A stretch of DNA of 21,848 bases, from NCBI GenBank assembly GCA_031267195.1, contig JAIRZO010000013.1:1-21848 (forward strand). The letters are read 5' to 3'. The DNA is from Holosporaceae bacterium (GTDB lineage Bacteria; Pseudomonadota; Alphaproteobacteria; UBA3830). The notes beneath the pieces are model-generated. The model was given only the letters and a program-made list of their open reading frames with translations, was not told the origin of the DNA and did not search any database. The position numbers were made by a program, and so were the translations under genes. Positions 14,918 through 21,848 of this stretch are shown here, one piece after another. Position 1 is the first letter of the stretch, and every line of letters starts with the position of its first letter.

Positions 14918-16375
14918 ATGTATAAATTGTCTCTTTCTGATACAAAAAAAGCGCTGTTGACCAGGAAATTTTCCTCCGTTGAATTAACTCAATGCTTTCT
15001 GAATCGCATAGAAAAACATGAATACCTAAACGCTTTTATTACCGTGTGTGCAGATAAGGCACTGGAAGCAGCTCGTCAATCTGATCAAAAAATATCAACA
15101 AACTCCGCCGGGGAATTGGAGGGAATTCCTCTCGCCGTTAAAGATTTGTTCATGACAAAGGGCATAAGAACCACGGCCGGATCAAAAATGTTATATAATT
15201 TTATTCCACCGTATGAATCAACGGTTACCGAAAAATTGTTGAACGCCGGTGCTGTATTTCTCGGCAAGACTAACATGGATGAATTTGCCATGGGTTCTGC
15301 CAACATTACCAGCCACTATGGTCCAGTGATAAATCCCTGGAGCAAGAAAGGCCTTAAACTCGTTCCCGGCGGATCGTCCGGTGGTTCTGCTGCTGCGGTT
15401 GCCGGACATCTCTGTGTGGCAGCAACTGCATCCGATACCGGCGGATCCATTCGACAACCAGCATCTTTCTGTGGATTGGTAGGTCTGAAACCAACCTATG
15501 GAAGATGCTCCAGATATGGCATGGTGGCATTCGCTTCATCGCTGGACCAGGCAGGCGCCATCACAAAAACTGTGCGAGACGCAGCGATATTCCTTAAAGT
15601 AATTTTCGGTTACGATTCTAGAGATTCTACGTCGGCACAGGAATCCGTAGTTGATCTGGAATCTTTTGTCGGTCAGTCGGTTAACGGCATGAAAATTGGC
15701 ATCCCACGTGAATACTCCATCGATGGAATGTCCGTTGATGTAACAAATGCATGGCAGCTGGGCATGGATATAATGCGCTCTGCAGGAGCAGAAATTGTTG
15801 ATGTGTCTCTTCCCCACACAAAATACGCTCTGCCCACCTACTATATCATAAGTCCGGCAGAAGCATCGGCAAACCTGGCGCGCTACGATGGAGTTAGGTA
15901 TGGGTTCCGGACAGAAGATGCAAAATCACTGGATGACATGTACAAAAAAACTCGTCAAGAGGGATTTGGAACCGAGGTGAAGAGAAGAATATTGGTGGGA
16001 ACCTACGTGCTATCGGCAGGCTACTATGATGCCTATTATCGTAAAGCACTACAGGTTCGGCAACTTATAAAAAAAGATTTTGCCGAGGCATTTGAGCGCG
16101 TAGATATGCTACTGATGCCTACAACACCCCACAGTGCGTTTGCCTTCGGCGAAGAACCGGATGATCCGGTTAGCATGTATTTGAATGATATATTTACAGT
16201 TACTGCCAACATGGCGGAGCTTCCAGGCATATCTATTCCCATCTGCCTTGATAAATTTCATAGGCCATTGGGATTACAGCTCATGGCGCCTAAATTTCGG
16301 GAAGATTTGTTGATTCAGGGAGGACATATTCTTGAGCAAAATGCGGACTTCCCAGCACTTGAGGAGATAGCCTGA
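14918..16375 (+). CDS. gatA: Glutamyl-tRNA(Gln) amidotransferase subunit A
   Basis: GatA is the glutaminase of GatCAB, which converts misacylated Glu-tRNA(Gln), and often Asp-tRNA(Asn), to the correct amide. The amidase Ser-cis-Ser-Lys triad is visible: Lys75 in LAVKDLF, the serines of GGSSGGSAAA (151-160), and the nucleophile Ser177 in SDTGGSIRQPASFCG. KPTYGRCSRYGMVAFASSLD and LPGISIP also match. Length is 485 aa, normal. CAGGAG precedes the ATG. The stop overlaps the gatB start by one base (TGATG), so the subunits are coupled. gatC is not upstream and must be elsewhere. Confidence 0.97.
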   Translation: MYKLSLSDTKKALLTRKFSSVELTQCFLNRIEKHEYLNAFITVCADKALEAARQSDQKISTNSAGELEGIPLAVKDLFMTKGIRTTAGSKMLYNFIPPYESTVTEKLLNAGAVFLGKTNMDEFAMGSANITSHYGPVINPWSKKGLKLVPGGSSGGSAAAVAGHLCVAATASDTGGSIRQPASFCGLVGLKPTYGRCSRYGMVAFASSLDQAGAITKTVRDAAIFLKVIFGYDSRDSTSAQESVVDLESFVGQSVNGMKIGIPREYSIDGMSVDVTNAWQLGMDIMRSAGAEIVDVSLPHTKYALPTYYIISPAEASANLARYDGVRYGFRTEDAKSLDDMYKKTRQEGFGTEVKRRILVGTYVLSAGYYDAYYRKALQVRQLIKKDFAEAFERVDMLLMPTTPHSAFAFGEEPDDPVSMYLNDIFTVTANMAELPGISIPICLDKFHRPLGLQLMAPKFREDLLIQGGHILEQNADFPALEEIA

Positions 16376-17862
16376 TGAAATATTTGCAAACGGCAACCGG
16401 AGAGTGGGAAGTGGTGATAGGGTTGGAAGTACATGCCCAGGTGATATCCAATGCAAAATTATTTTCTGATGCCTCCACAAAATTTGGCGTCGCTCCTAAT
16501 GAAAATGTGTCGTTTGTTGACGCTGCTCTGCCAGGAGTATTGCCAACCATAAACTCTTTCTGTATTGATCAAACCATTAAAACTGGTATCGGACTCAACG
16601 GAACCATAAATTTAGTTTCTCACTTCGATAGAAAAAATTATTTCTATGCTGATTTGCCACAGGGATATCAGATATCCCAATACGATAATCCCATCATCAG
16701 CAACGGCTATGTGGAAATTGAAACCGAAGATGGCGGATACAAAAAAATAAATCTAGAACGAATTCATTTGGAGCAGGATGCCGGTAAAAGCATTCACGAT
16801 CAACATCCTACCCAATCCTATATTGACCTAAACAGGTGCGGCATTGGGCTCATGGAAATTGTGACTAAACCAGATATGAGAAACGCCGCTGAAGTGTCCG
16901 CATTTTTGCACCAGCTGCGTTCCATTTTAAGATATCTTAAGACCTGCGATGGAAATATGGACGAAGGTAGCATGCGGGCAGACGTTAATGTTTCTGTTCA
17001 TCGTCCCGAAACTCCCTATGGCACTCGTGTGGAAATTAAAAACGTAAATTCCATAAAATTTATAGTGTCTGCCATCGATTTTGAAGTAAATCGCCAGATC
17101 GAAATTTTAGATTCCGGTGGAGTTATTGACCAGGAAACAAGATTGTTCGATGCAGCATCGGGCAAGACTTTTGTGATGAGATCAAAGGAGGATGCTCAGG
17201 ATTACCGATATTTCCCGGAACCAGATTTGCCGCCGCTGCGGTTGCAGCAATCCAGAATTGATGCAATTCGCGCCACCATTCCGGAATTGCCCAGGGCGAA
17301 AGTACAGAGATTTCAACGGGAATTGGGACTTTCTTTCTATGATGCCACTACCATTGTTGCAGAGGTAGAAATTGCTGATTTTTACGAAAAAGCACTGGTA
17401 GCAAATTCCAATGATATCAACCCGGATGCCGTCGATGAAGATTTTGCAAAACTATTGGCCAATTGGCTGGTAGTAGAACTGTTTTCTCTGCTGAATAGAA
17501 ACGGTAATAGCATCTCCGAAAGCAAAGTGTCCGCAGAAAATCTCGGAGAATTGGTGATGCTCATAAAGACCGATGTCATATCCGGAAAAATTGCAAAGGA
17601 TGTGCTGACCATAATATGGGAAACAGGGAAAAATCCGGCCACCATTGTTGAAGAACAGGGGTTAAGGCAGATCACTTCGGTTGAAGCTATAGAATCTGCT
17701 CTGCGGGAAGCTCTTTCTGAACATATTGATAAAGTTGCGGAATATAAAAACGGAAAGGACAAGCTATTCGGTTTTTTTGTAGGACAGGCAATGAAAAAAA
17801 CCGAGGGAAAGGCGAATCCTCAGATGCTAAATGATATTTTAAAAAAACTATTATCCGAATAA
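16375..17862 (+). CDS. gatB: Aspartyl/glutamyl-tRNA amidotransferase subunit B
   Basis: GatB binds the misacylated tRNA and carries out the kinase and transamidation steps using ammonia from GatA. Family blocks seen are VIGLEVHAQV near the N-terminus, HFDRKNYFYADLPQGYQISQ (split across 82-101), EQDAGKSIHD, DLNRCGIGLMEIVTKPD, DEGSMRADVNVSVH and DYRYFPEPDLPPL. The C-terminal third is the helical tail domain that contacts tRNA, ending with IVEEQGLRQI and KTEGKANPQML. At 495 aa it is full length. GAGGAG within the gatA end serves as ribosome binding site. The stop overlaps the next start by one base (TAATG). Confidence 0.97.
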   Translation: MKYLQTATGEWEVVIGLEVHAQVISNAKLFSDASTKFGVAPNENVSFVDAALPGVLPTINSFCIDQTIKTGIGLNGTINLVSHFDRKNYFYADLPQGYQISQYDNPIISNGYVEIETEDGGYKKINLERIHLEQDAGKSIHDQHPTQSYIDLNRCGIGLMEIVTKPDMRNAAEVSAFLHQLRSILRYLKTCDGNMDEGSMRADVNVSVHRPETPYGTRVEIKNVNSIKFIVSAIDFEVNRQIEILDSGGVIDQETRLFDAASGKTFVMRSKEDAQDYRYFPEPDLPPLRLQQSRIDAIRATIPELPRAKVQRFQRELGLSFYDATTIVAEVEIADFYEKALVANSNDINPDAVDEDFAKLLANWLVVELFSLLNRNGNSISESKVSAENLGELVMLIKTDVISGKIAKDVLTIIWETGKNPATIVEEQGLRQITSVEAIESALREALSEHIDKVAEYKNGKDKLFGFFVGQAMKKTEGKANPQMLNDILKKLLSE

Positions 17863-18530
17863 TGGAGTCAGTTGTGAAAAACAAAAATTCTGGATCAAGA
17901 AGTAATAGAGATTGTCGTGATGACGCTGCTGCAGAGAGCAATGGCAATTCCAGATGTCACTGTAAGTGTAAAACAATCGGCATTGTCTCTGCTGTTGCCA
18001 TGATTTTAATCTGTGCCACCGCAGAACATTTTTACAACGCAAACTACAGCGCCAAATTAAATGAGTACAACAAAAAAGAAATACTGCAAGCCGTGGCCAC
18101 CTGTCAGGAAAGCTATGGTAAACAGCTGGAATCTCTTTCTGCGAAATTTAACCAAATGTGTGTGAAGCTGCACGAACTCCAGTCAGAGAAAAGCAAAGCA
18201 TTTTGCTGCGAATGCGGTTGCCGTAATGCGACCAGGGAACGGTGGAAGGTCTGGATTGCGTTGCGCACTAAGCTCGAAGCAGAGGAACCGGCGGATGAGG
18301 AATTGAAGGTGTTCAATGTGGTGTTTGCCGGTGATGATGAATTGGTAAAATTGGTGGCTAAATTAATAAATGGAGTGAATATGACCTCCCCCAACGGGGA
18401 TAAAGGTGAAAAACTTTTGGATACCTGTAAACAATATCTTAGTAAAGTTGTGCGTATAAAAAAGATAGATCATAGGGAATTATCAAAAATTTCAGGATAT
18501 GTACTCTCGTCTATAGAGAAGAGAAAATGA
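17862..18530 (+). CDS. Single-pass membrane protein, probable reduced Mic60/mitofilin-like protein
   Basis: A 222-aa protein whose start overlaps the gatB stop. Residues 1-36 are polar and contain RCHCKCK. One membrane helix follows (about 38-56, TIGIVSAVAMILICATAEH), then a probable coiled coil (60-110). A second cysteine group, CCECGCR, lies near 115. The C-terminal part reads ALRTKLEAEEPADEELKVF, AGDDELVKLVAKL and KVVRIKKID. Alphaproteobacterial Mic60 homologues have this architecture and a C-terminus in which AL-R-L-G-PF-ELA is followed by GDD-L--LAPL and a VRR-motif. I infer a shortened Mic60-type envelope protein. The architecture is seen; the family call is from memory. Both cysteine clusters are unusual for this family. 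Confidence 0.5.
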   Translation: MESVVKNKNSGSRSNRDCRDDAAAESNGNSRCHCKCKTIGIVSAVAMILICATAEHFYNANYSAKLNEYNKKEILQAVATCQESYGKQLESLSAKFNQMCVKLHELQSEKSKAFCCECGCRNATRERWKVWIALRTKLEAEEPADEELKVFNVVFAGDDELVKLVAKLINGVNMTSPNGDKGEKLLDTCKQYLSKVVRIKKIDHRELSKISGYVLSSIEKRK

Positions 18531-18542
18531 GGAGGATGTAAT

Positions 18543-18698
18543 ATGACTTTTGGTACTTTTTGTTTTTATGTAGTAAAAATTATCGTAACTTTGGCGGTTG
18601 TGTACGCCATAATACATTTCACCGGTTATGGCCCGATGTGTACTAACACTCTGTATGATATTCTAGCCATGATCCGTCGCACGGTAAGCAGTCGTTAG
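18543..18698 (+). CDS. 51-aa small membrane protein, unrecognised
   Basis: An ATG at 18543 with a perfect AGGAGG seven bases upstream opens 51 codons. The ribosome binding site overlaps the stop region of the Mic60-like gene, 12 bases away, so the two are probably co-translated. The peptide has one hydrophobic segment (FYVVKIIVTLAVVYAIIHF, residues 8-26) and a short tail ending MIRRTVSSR. Positive charge at the C-terminus suggests that end is cytoplasmic. No family is recognised. The strong ribosome binding site and placement argue that it is expressed. Confidence 0.65.
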   Translation: MTFGTFCFYVVKIIVTLAVVYAIIHFTGYGPMCTNTLYDILAMIRRTVSSR

Positions 18699-18747
18699 AG
18701 GCGAACTACTACAAGTGCGGCTCATCATCTGGAATTCGTTACGAAAG

Positions 18748-18803
18748 ACTAGCTATGAGGCATCACATTCAACTCATAGTCTAGTACTTTCAAGACCGAA
18801 AGT
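18748..18803 (+). repeat. Two tandem hairpins downstream of the gatAB cluster
   Basis: First hairpin: ACTAG-CTATGAG pairs with CTCATAG-t-CTAGT across a 13-base loop, 12 pairs with one bulge. Second: ACTTTC pairs with GAAAGT across AAGACC. They begin 50 bases after the last + strand stop. No U-tract follows, so this is at best a processing or Rho-linked end. Confidence 0.4.
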
Positions 18804-18985
18804 TCAGTGCAATCAAAAACATTAAGCTGGCAACCAGTCAGTTCTGCATAGTGTTGATTAGAATAATTTTCATCCAAATAACCACGCATAAATGTAAATA
18901 TTTGTTTCCGTAGACGGCAGCGTTCGGAAATTCGCCACTGTATTTCAGCAAATGAATCTTGTATATTGCATTCATAAGAGTCATT
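18749..18985 (-). pseudogene. Possible cyclin-box (PHO80-like) remnant
   Basis: After a TAG at 18986-18988 the minus strand is open for 78 codons to a TAG at 18749-18751. The first ATG is codon 33 and no ribosome binding site is evident, so it is treated as a truncated relic. The peptide contains ERCRLRKQIFTFMRG, YLDENYSNQHYAELTG and ELSVLKVLDYELNVMP. This follows helices 3-5 of a PHO80/cyclin-U-type cyclin box, which typically reads HRLLLTALMIASKYLDD, YYSNxxYAxVGG, then a gap and ELNxLExxFLxxLDFxLNVxP. The spacing from the Arg-Leu to YLDE (12 residues) and on to the LD-x-x-LNV motif agrees. The conserved Lys before YLDD is Gly and the VGG is LTG. This is from memory of the family, not a search. 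Chance similarity remains possible. Confidence 0.4.
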
Positions 18986-19008
18986 CTAGATGGGTACTAC
19001 TTCTGTTA

Positions 19009-19038
19009 TTGCAGTAGTGTTGTGATATTTTTTATGAT
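19009..19038 (+). promoter_or_regulatory. Candidate promoter for the CNNM/CorC-type gene
   Basis: TTGCAG (19009-19014), 18 bases, then TATGAT (19033-19038). The -10 matches the consensus at five of six positions, the -35 at three. It lies 35 bases before the preferred ATG at 19074. Confidence 0.35.
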
Positions 19039-19073
19039 CATTGCCGAAGTATGTTTTTGCAAAACGGATTTGC

Positions 19074-20360
19074 ATGGGTTATATTTTTTTTGCACTGGGG
19101 ATTTTGTTGCTGATAGCCATTGCCGGATTCATTTCTGGATCCGAAACAGCCATCACTGGTTCATCCAGAGCTTACCTTTATCATTTAGCGAAAAAGGGCG
19201 ATGCTCGCGCCAAAAAAGTCATAGCTCTCCAAAAAAACATGACCACAACAATAGGCACAATTCTGCTAATAAATCAGATTGTGGTGTATTTAATACCAAT
19301 CGTTAGTACTTTGTTTGCCGTGCACTATCTTACACCAACCGCCACCGCTTTGATGCAGATAGTGATAGCCATTTTACTAGTAATTTATGCAGAGATTTTC
19401 CCAAAAATGCTCGCCATACAATTTTCCTTTCGCTATGCACTTTTCATCGGTCCATTTCTAAAAGTGGTGGTAGCATTTTTGCAGCCGGTAATATCTCTTC
19501 TGGAAACATGTGCAAAATTATCACTGCGATTCATCGGAATAACCATGACGGATGCCAACAGCGGAATCCAGCTGGACGAAGAACTGCGGGGTGCCATAGA
19601 AATGCACTCTGCCGGAGCCAATGATGAAGAAACTGTACAGAAAAAAAGCATGCTCAAAAGCATTCTTGACCTGGAAAACGTGACGGTAAGCCATATCATG
19701 GTTCATCGAAAAAATCTCCGTACAGTTGACATTTCCCTGTCGGTGGATAGAATTGCAAGTGAGTTGATGCACTGTCCGTTTTCTCGTATTCCAGCCTGGA
19801 AGGATAATCCGGAAAACATTGTGGGAATTCTAAAGGCGAAGACTTTCTTTCGTGAACTGCGGGTGAATTGCAATAAAATCGAAAAAATAAAAATAAACAA
19901 TATTGTGACGCCACCGTGGTTCATTCCGGAAACCACTCATCTTATCGATCAGCTGCAAAATTTTCGTAAAAAGCGAGAACATTTTGCGCTGGTGGTGGAT
20001 GAATATGGCGGACTGCAGGGATGTATTACTCTGGAAGATATTTTGGAGGAAATAGTTGGAGAAATCACCGATGAAGAGGATGCTATAGTTACCGGAACCC
20101 ATCCACAATCCGACGGCAGCATTATTGTTGACGGCTCGACTCCGGTTCGTGATCTAAATCGTGAATTCAATTGGAATATTCCGGAAGAGGATGCCGCCAC
20201 CATCGCCGGATATATAATGCATGAGTTGCGAAAAATTCCGGATACTGGGCAGGTGTATATCTTATCTAATTTTAAGATAGAAATTCTTCGGAGGCAGCGC
20301 AACCAGATTGGCTCTGTAAAGATTACGCCGCTGCTGACGCAAATGGTGGATGATGGATAA
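19074..20360 (+). CDS. CNNM/CorC-family membrane protein (DUF21, CBS pair, CorC/HlyC domain)
   Basis: Probable inner-membrane ion transporter or Mg/Co-efflux-related protein, often misnamed hemolysin. Numbered from the ATG at 19074 (428 aa): the DUF21 region (1-170) starts with a membrane helix and has [18 protein letters not shown], a second helical pair around [13 protein letters not shown] and [19 protein letters not shown] (the E-x-x-PK motif). The cytosolic part has a CBS pair ([21 protein letters not shown], then [27 protein letters not shown]). The last 90 residues are the CorC_HlyC domain ([26 protein letters not shown]). The frame is open from a TTG at 19041, but the ATG is preferred because it begins just before the first helix and follows a candidate promoter. 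The stop overlaps the longer possible hslV frame by 11 bases. Confidence 0.9.
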   Translation: MGYIFFALGILLLIAIAGFISGSETAITGSSRAYLYHLAKKGDARAKKVIALQKNMTTTIGTILLINQIVVYLIPIVSTLFAVHYLTPTATALMQIVIAILLVIYAEIFPKMLAIQFSFRYALFIGPFLKVVVAFLQPVISLLETCAKLSLRFIGITMTDANSGIQLDEELRGAIEMHSAGANDEETVQKKSMLKSILDLENVTVSHIMVHRKNLRTVDISLSVDRIASELMHCPFSRIPAWKDNPENIVGILKAKTFFRELRVNCNKIEKIKINNIVTPPWFIPETTHLIDQLQNFRKKREHFALVVDEYGGLQGCITLEDILEEIVGEITDEEDAIVTGTHPQSDGSIIVDGSTPVRDLNREFNWNIPEEDAATIAGYIMHELRKIPDTGQVYILSNFKIEILRRQRNQIGSVKITPLLTQMVDDG

Positions 20361-20403
20361 TGATCAACAAGGGAAAAAAACATATGAAAATGGGGAAAAA
20401 CGG

Positions 20404-20949
20404 ATGACCCAATGGATGGGAACGACAATCGTGTCGGTTCGCAAAGGTAATCAGGTGGTTGTAGCCGGTGATGGACAGGTCACCATGGGGAATACGGTGA
20501 TTAAATCCAATGCCCGAAAGGTCAGGTTTCTGGCATCTGACAGTGTGCTGGTGGGTTTTGCTGGTGCAACGGCGGATGCTTTCACTCTGTTTGAGCGACT
20601 GGAATCAAAGCTAGATCAATATCCCGGTCAACTTCAGAGGGCGTGTGTGGAATTGGCAAAGGATTGGAGAACTGATAAATATCTCCGAAAATTGGAAGCA
20701 ATGATAGCCGTCGTGGATCGGCAGTATTCATTTGTTCTTACGGGCAATGGCGATGTGCTGGAGCCCCAGGATGGTATCATCGGCATTGGCTCCGGTGGAA
20801 ATTTTGCTATGGCGGCGGCAAGAGCCCTCATTGACCAAGATTTATCGGCGGCAGAAATCGCGCTGAAATCCATGAAAATTGCAGCGAATTTATGCATATA
20901 TACAAATGATTCTATAATTTTGGAGAAAATTGATATAAATGAACATTAA
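20404..20949 (+). CDS. hslV: ATP-dependent protease subunit HslV
   Basis: HslV is the threonine peptidase core of the HslUV protease. The product reads [74 protein letters not shown] and [17 protein letters not shown], matching the family along its whole length. The mature N-terminus should be the Thr after MG (Thr7), as in alphaproteobacterial homologues whose short propeptide is removed. The frame is open from an ATG at 20350, overlapping the CNNM gene. The ATG at 20404 is preferred because it gives 181 aa, close to the usual 174-185, and follows TGGGGA. The longer form would have a 24-residue propeptide. Confidence 0.95.
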   Translation: MTQWMGTTIVSVRKGNQVVVAGDGQVTMGNTVIKSNARKVRFLASDSVLVGFAGATADAFTLFERLESKLDQYPGQLQRACVELAKDWRTDKYLRKLEAMIAVVDRQYSFVLTGNGDVLEPQDGIIGIGSGGNFAMAAARALIDQDLSAAEIALKSMKIAANLCIYTNDSIILEKIDINEH

Positions 20950-21848
20950 TGAAAATAACAGCTCAAAAAAACAACGGAAAGACAGACATCGGATGACATC
21001 TCTCACTCCCCGCCAGATCGTTGCAGAATTGGACAGATTCATCATAGGGCACAGTGAAGCAAAGAAAGCGGTGGCCATTGCCCTTCGCAATCGCTGGAGA
21101 CGGCAACAGGTTTCAAGCCCTCTACGGGAAGAAATACTACCGAAAAACATTCTCATGATTGGCCCAACTGGTGTAGGGAAAACAGAAATAGCTCGCAGGT
21201 TGTCTCGATTGGCGGACGCCCCCTTCATCAAGGTTGAAGCCACAAAATTTACGGAAGTCGGGTATGTGGGACGGGATGTGGAGCAAATTATTCGTGATTT
21301 GATAGAAATAGCCGTTTCTGAAACCAAGGAAAGGAATAGGCAATTGTTTCGGGAACAAGCTCTATCAAGAACCGAAACGAAAATTCTCGATATTTTGGTG
21401 GGTGAAAATGCCAGTGCTGAAACTCGAGAAAAATTCAAAACAATGCTGGACACAGGTCAGCTGGAAGACAGGGAGATCGAAATCGACGTTGCAGAACACG
21501 CAACTAATCGGTCATTCGATATCCCAGGCATGCCCGGATCCCAGATAGGCATGATGAGCCTATCTGATGTCATGAACAGCGCTCTAGGCATAAATAAAAC
21601 TAAAAAATGTACAGTAGCCATAAAAGAAGCACGCTCTCTGATTGCAAAAGATGAAAGCGAAAAACTCATAGATCAGGATAAAACTGTACGAGATGCCATA
21701 TTCGCAGTTGAACAAAATGGCATTGTTTTCATAGATGAAATCGATAAAATTTGCACGAAGCACTCCTCAAGAGGTAGCGCAGATGTTAGTCGCGAAGGAG
21801 TCCAGCGAGATTTGCTCCCTCTAATAGAGGGGTGTTCCGTCACCACCA
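20939..21848 (+). CDS. hslU: HslU, ATPase subunit of HslUV protease (3' end outside the window)
   Basis: AAA+ unfoldase that feeds HslV. Seen are [26 protein letters not shown], Walker A GPTGVGKT (75-82), [17 protein letters not shown], the I domain with [27 protein letters not shown], Walker B IVFIDEID (262-269) and [15 protein letters not shown]. It is open to the last base, so sensor 2 and the C-terminus are not seen. ATG 20939 overlaps hslV by 11 bases and adds a basic extension, [18 protein letters not shown] 20993 would start [10 protein letters not shown] exactly at the family start, with GGAAAG upstream. Neither is excluded. The I domain seems shorter than in E. coli. Confidence 0.95.
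   Translation, partial: MNINENNSSKKQRKDRHRMTSLTPRQIVAELDRFIIGHSEAKKAVAIALRNRWRRQQVSSPLREEILPKNILMIGPTGVGKTEIARRLSRLADAPFIKVEATKFTEVGYVGRDVEQIIRDLIEIAVSETKERNRQLFREQALSRTETKILDILVGENASAETREKFKTMLDTGQLEDREIEIDVAEHATNRSFDIPGMPGSQIGMMSLSDVMNSALGINKTKKCTVAIKEARSLIAKDESEKLIDQDKTVRDAIFAVEQNGIVFIDEIDKICTKHSSRGSADVSREGVQRDLLPLIEGCSVTT

Larger units (their letters stand above)
18699..19073. other. Intergenic region with hairpins, a cyclin-like remnant and a candidate promoter
   Basis: No intact + strand gene lies in these 375 bases. It holds two adjacent inverted repeats (18748-18803), a minus-strand open frame resembling a cyclin box (18749-18985) and a possible promoter for the CNNM gene (19009-19038). 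Confidence 0.5.

Noticed and set aside
18837..18980. Second minus-strand frame (MTLMNAIYKIHLLKYSGEF...) overlapping the cyclin-like frame
   Set aside because: Considered as the N-terminal half of the cyclin box after a frameshift, but it overlaps rather than precedes the matching region and its similarity is weak.
18961..19040. TTG start at 19041 for the CNNM protein
   Set aside because: It adds 11 residues unlike the family start; the ATG at 19074 directly precedes the first membrane helix.

Overview
The window looks like a chromosomal segment of a host-associated alphaproteobacterium, probably a reduced-genome intracellular symbiont of the Holosporales/Rickettsiales kind. This rests on gene content and order (ileS-lspA-small lipoprotein-M16 peptidase; hslV-hslU; a Mic60-like protein), moderate-to-low GC, tightly overlapping genes, decayed insertion sequences and a possible eukaryote-like remnant. 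It is an inference; no rRNA or other phylogenetic marker gene was analysed.

Layout. Positions 1-3100 form an insertion-sequence graveyard: an IS1-like transposase with an internal stop at the left edge, the 3' part of an IS256-family transposase, an intact gene for an unrecognised secreted protein with an acidic/poly-serine tail (1090-2166), the 5' part of an IS256 element on the opposite strand, and a possible IS1595-like fragment. mutL and a lone EAL-domain protein follow on the + strand. At 6018-6610 two IS256 3' remnants face each other as a long inverted repeat. The right one ends inside the 3' end of rnhA and supplies its last codons and stop. A minus-strand cluster follows (read right to left): rplS, ileS, lspA, a 53-aa lipoprotein, an M16-family protein lacking its zinc motif, pgi, dapF, rnhA. 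rplS and gatA diverge from a 323-bp region holding a convincing rplS promoter. On the + strand gatA, gatB, a Mic60/mitofilin-like membrane protein and a 51-aa membrane protein are packed end to end. A 375-bp gap then holds, on the minus strand, a 78-codon open frame resembling the C-terminal half of a PHO80-like cyclin box. The window closes with a CNNM/CorC-type membrane protein, hslV and the 5' part of hslU.

Functions. Translation (ileS, rplS, gatA, gatB), lipoprotein maturation (lspA with a lipoprotein beside it), meso-diaminopimelate synthesis (dapF, implying retained peptidoglycan), sugar phosphate metabolism (pgi), DNA maintenance (mutL, rnhA) and proteolysis (hslUV) are housekeeping. 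The accessory signals are the poly-serine secreted protein, the cyclin-like remnant, the solo EAL protein and the two small membrane or lipid-anchored proteins. I see no tRNA, rRNA, CRISPR array or known defence system.
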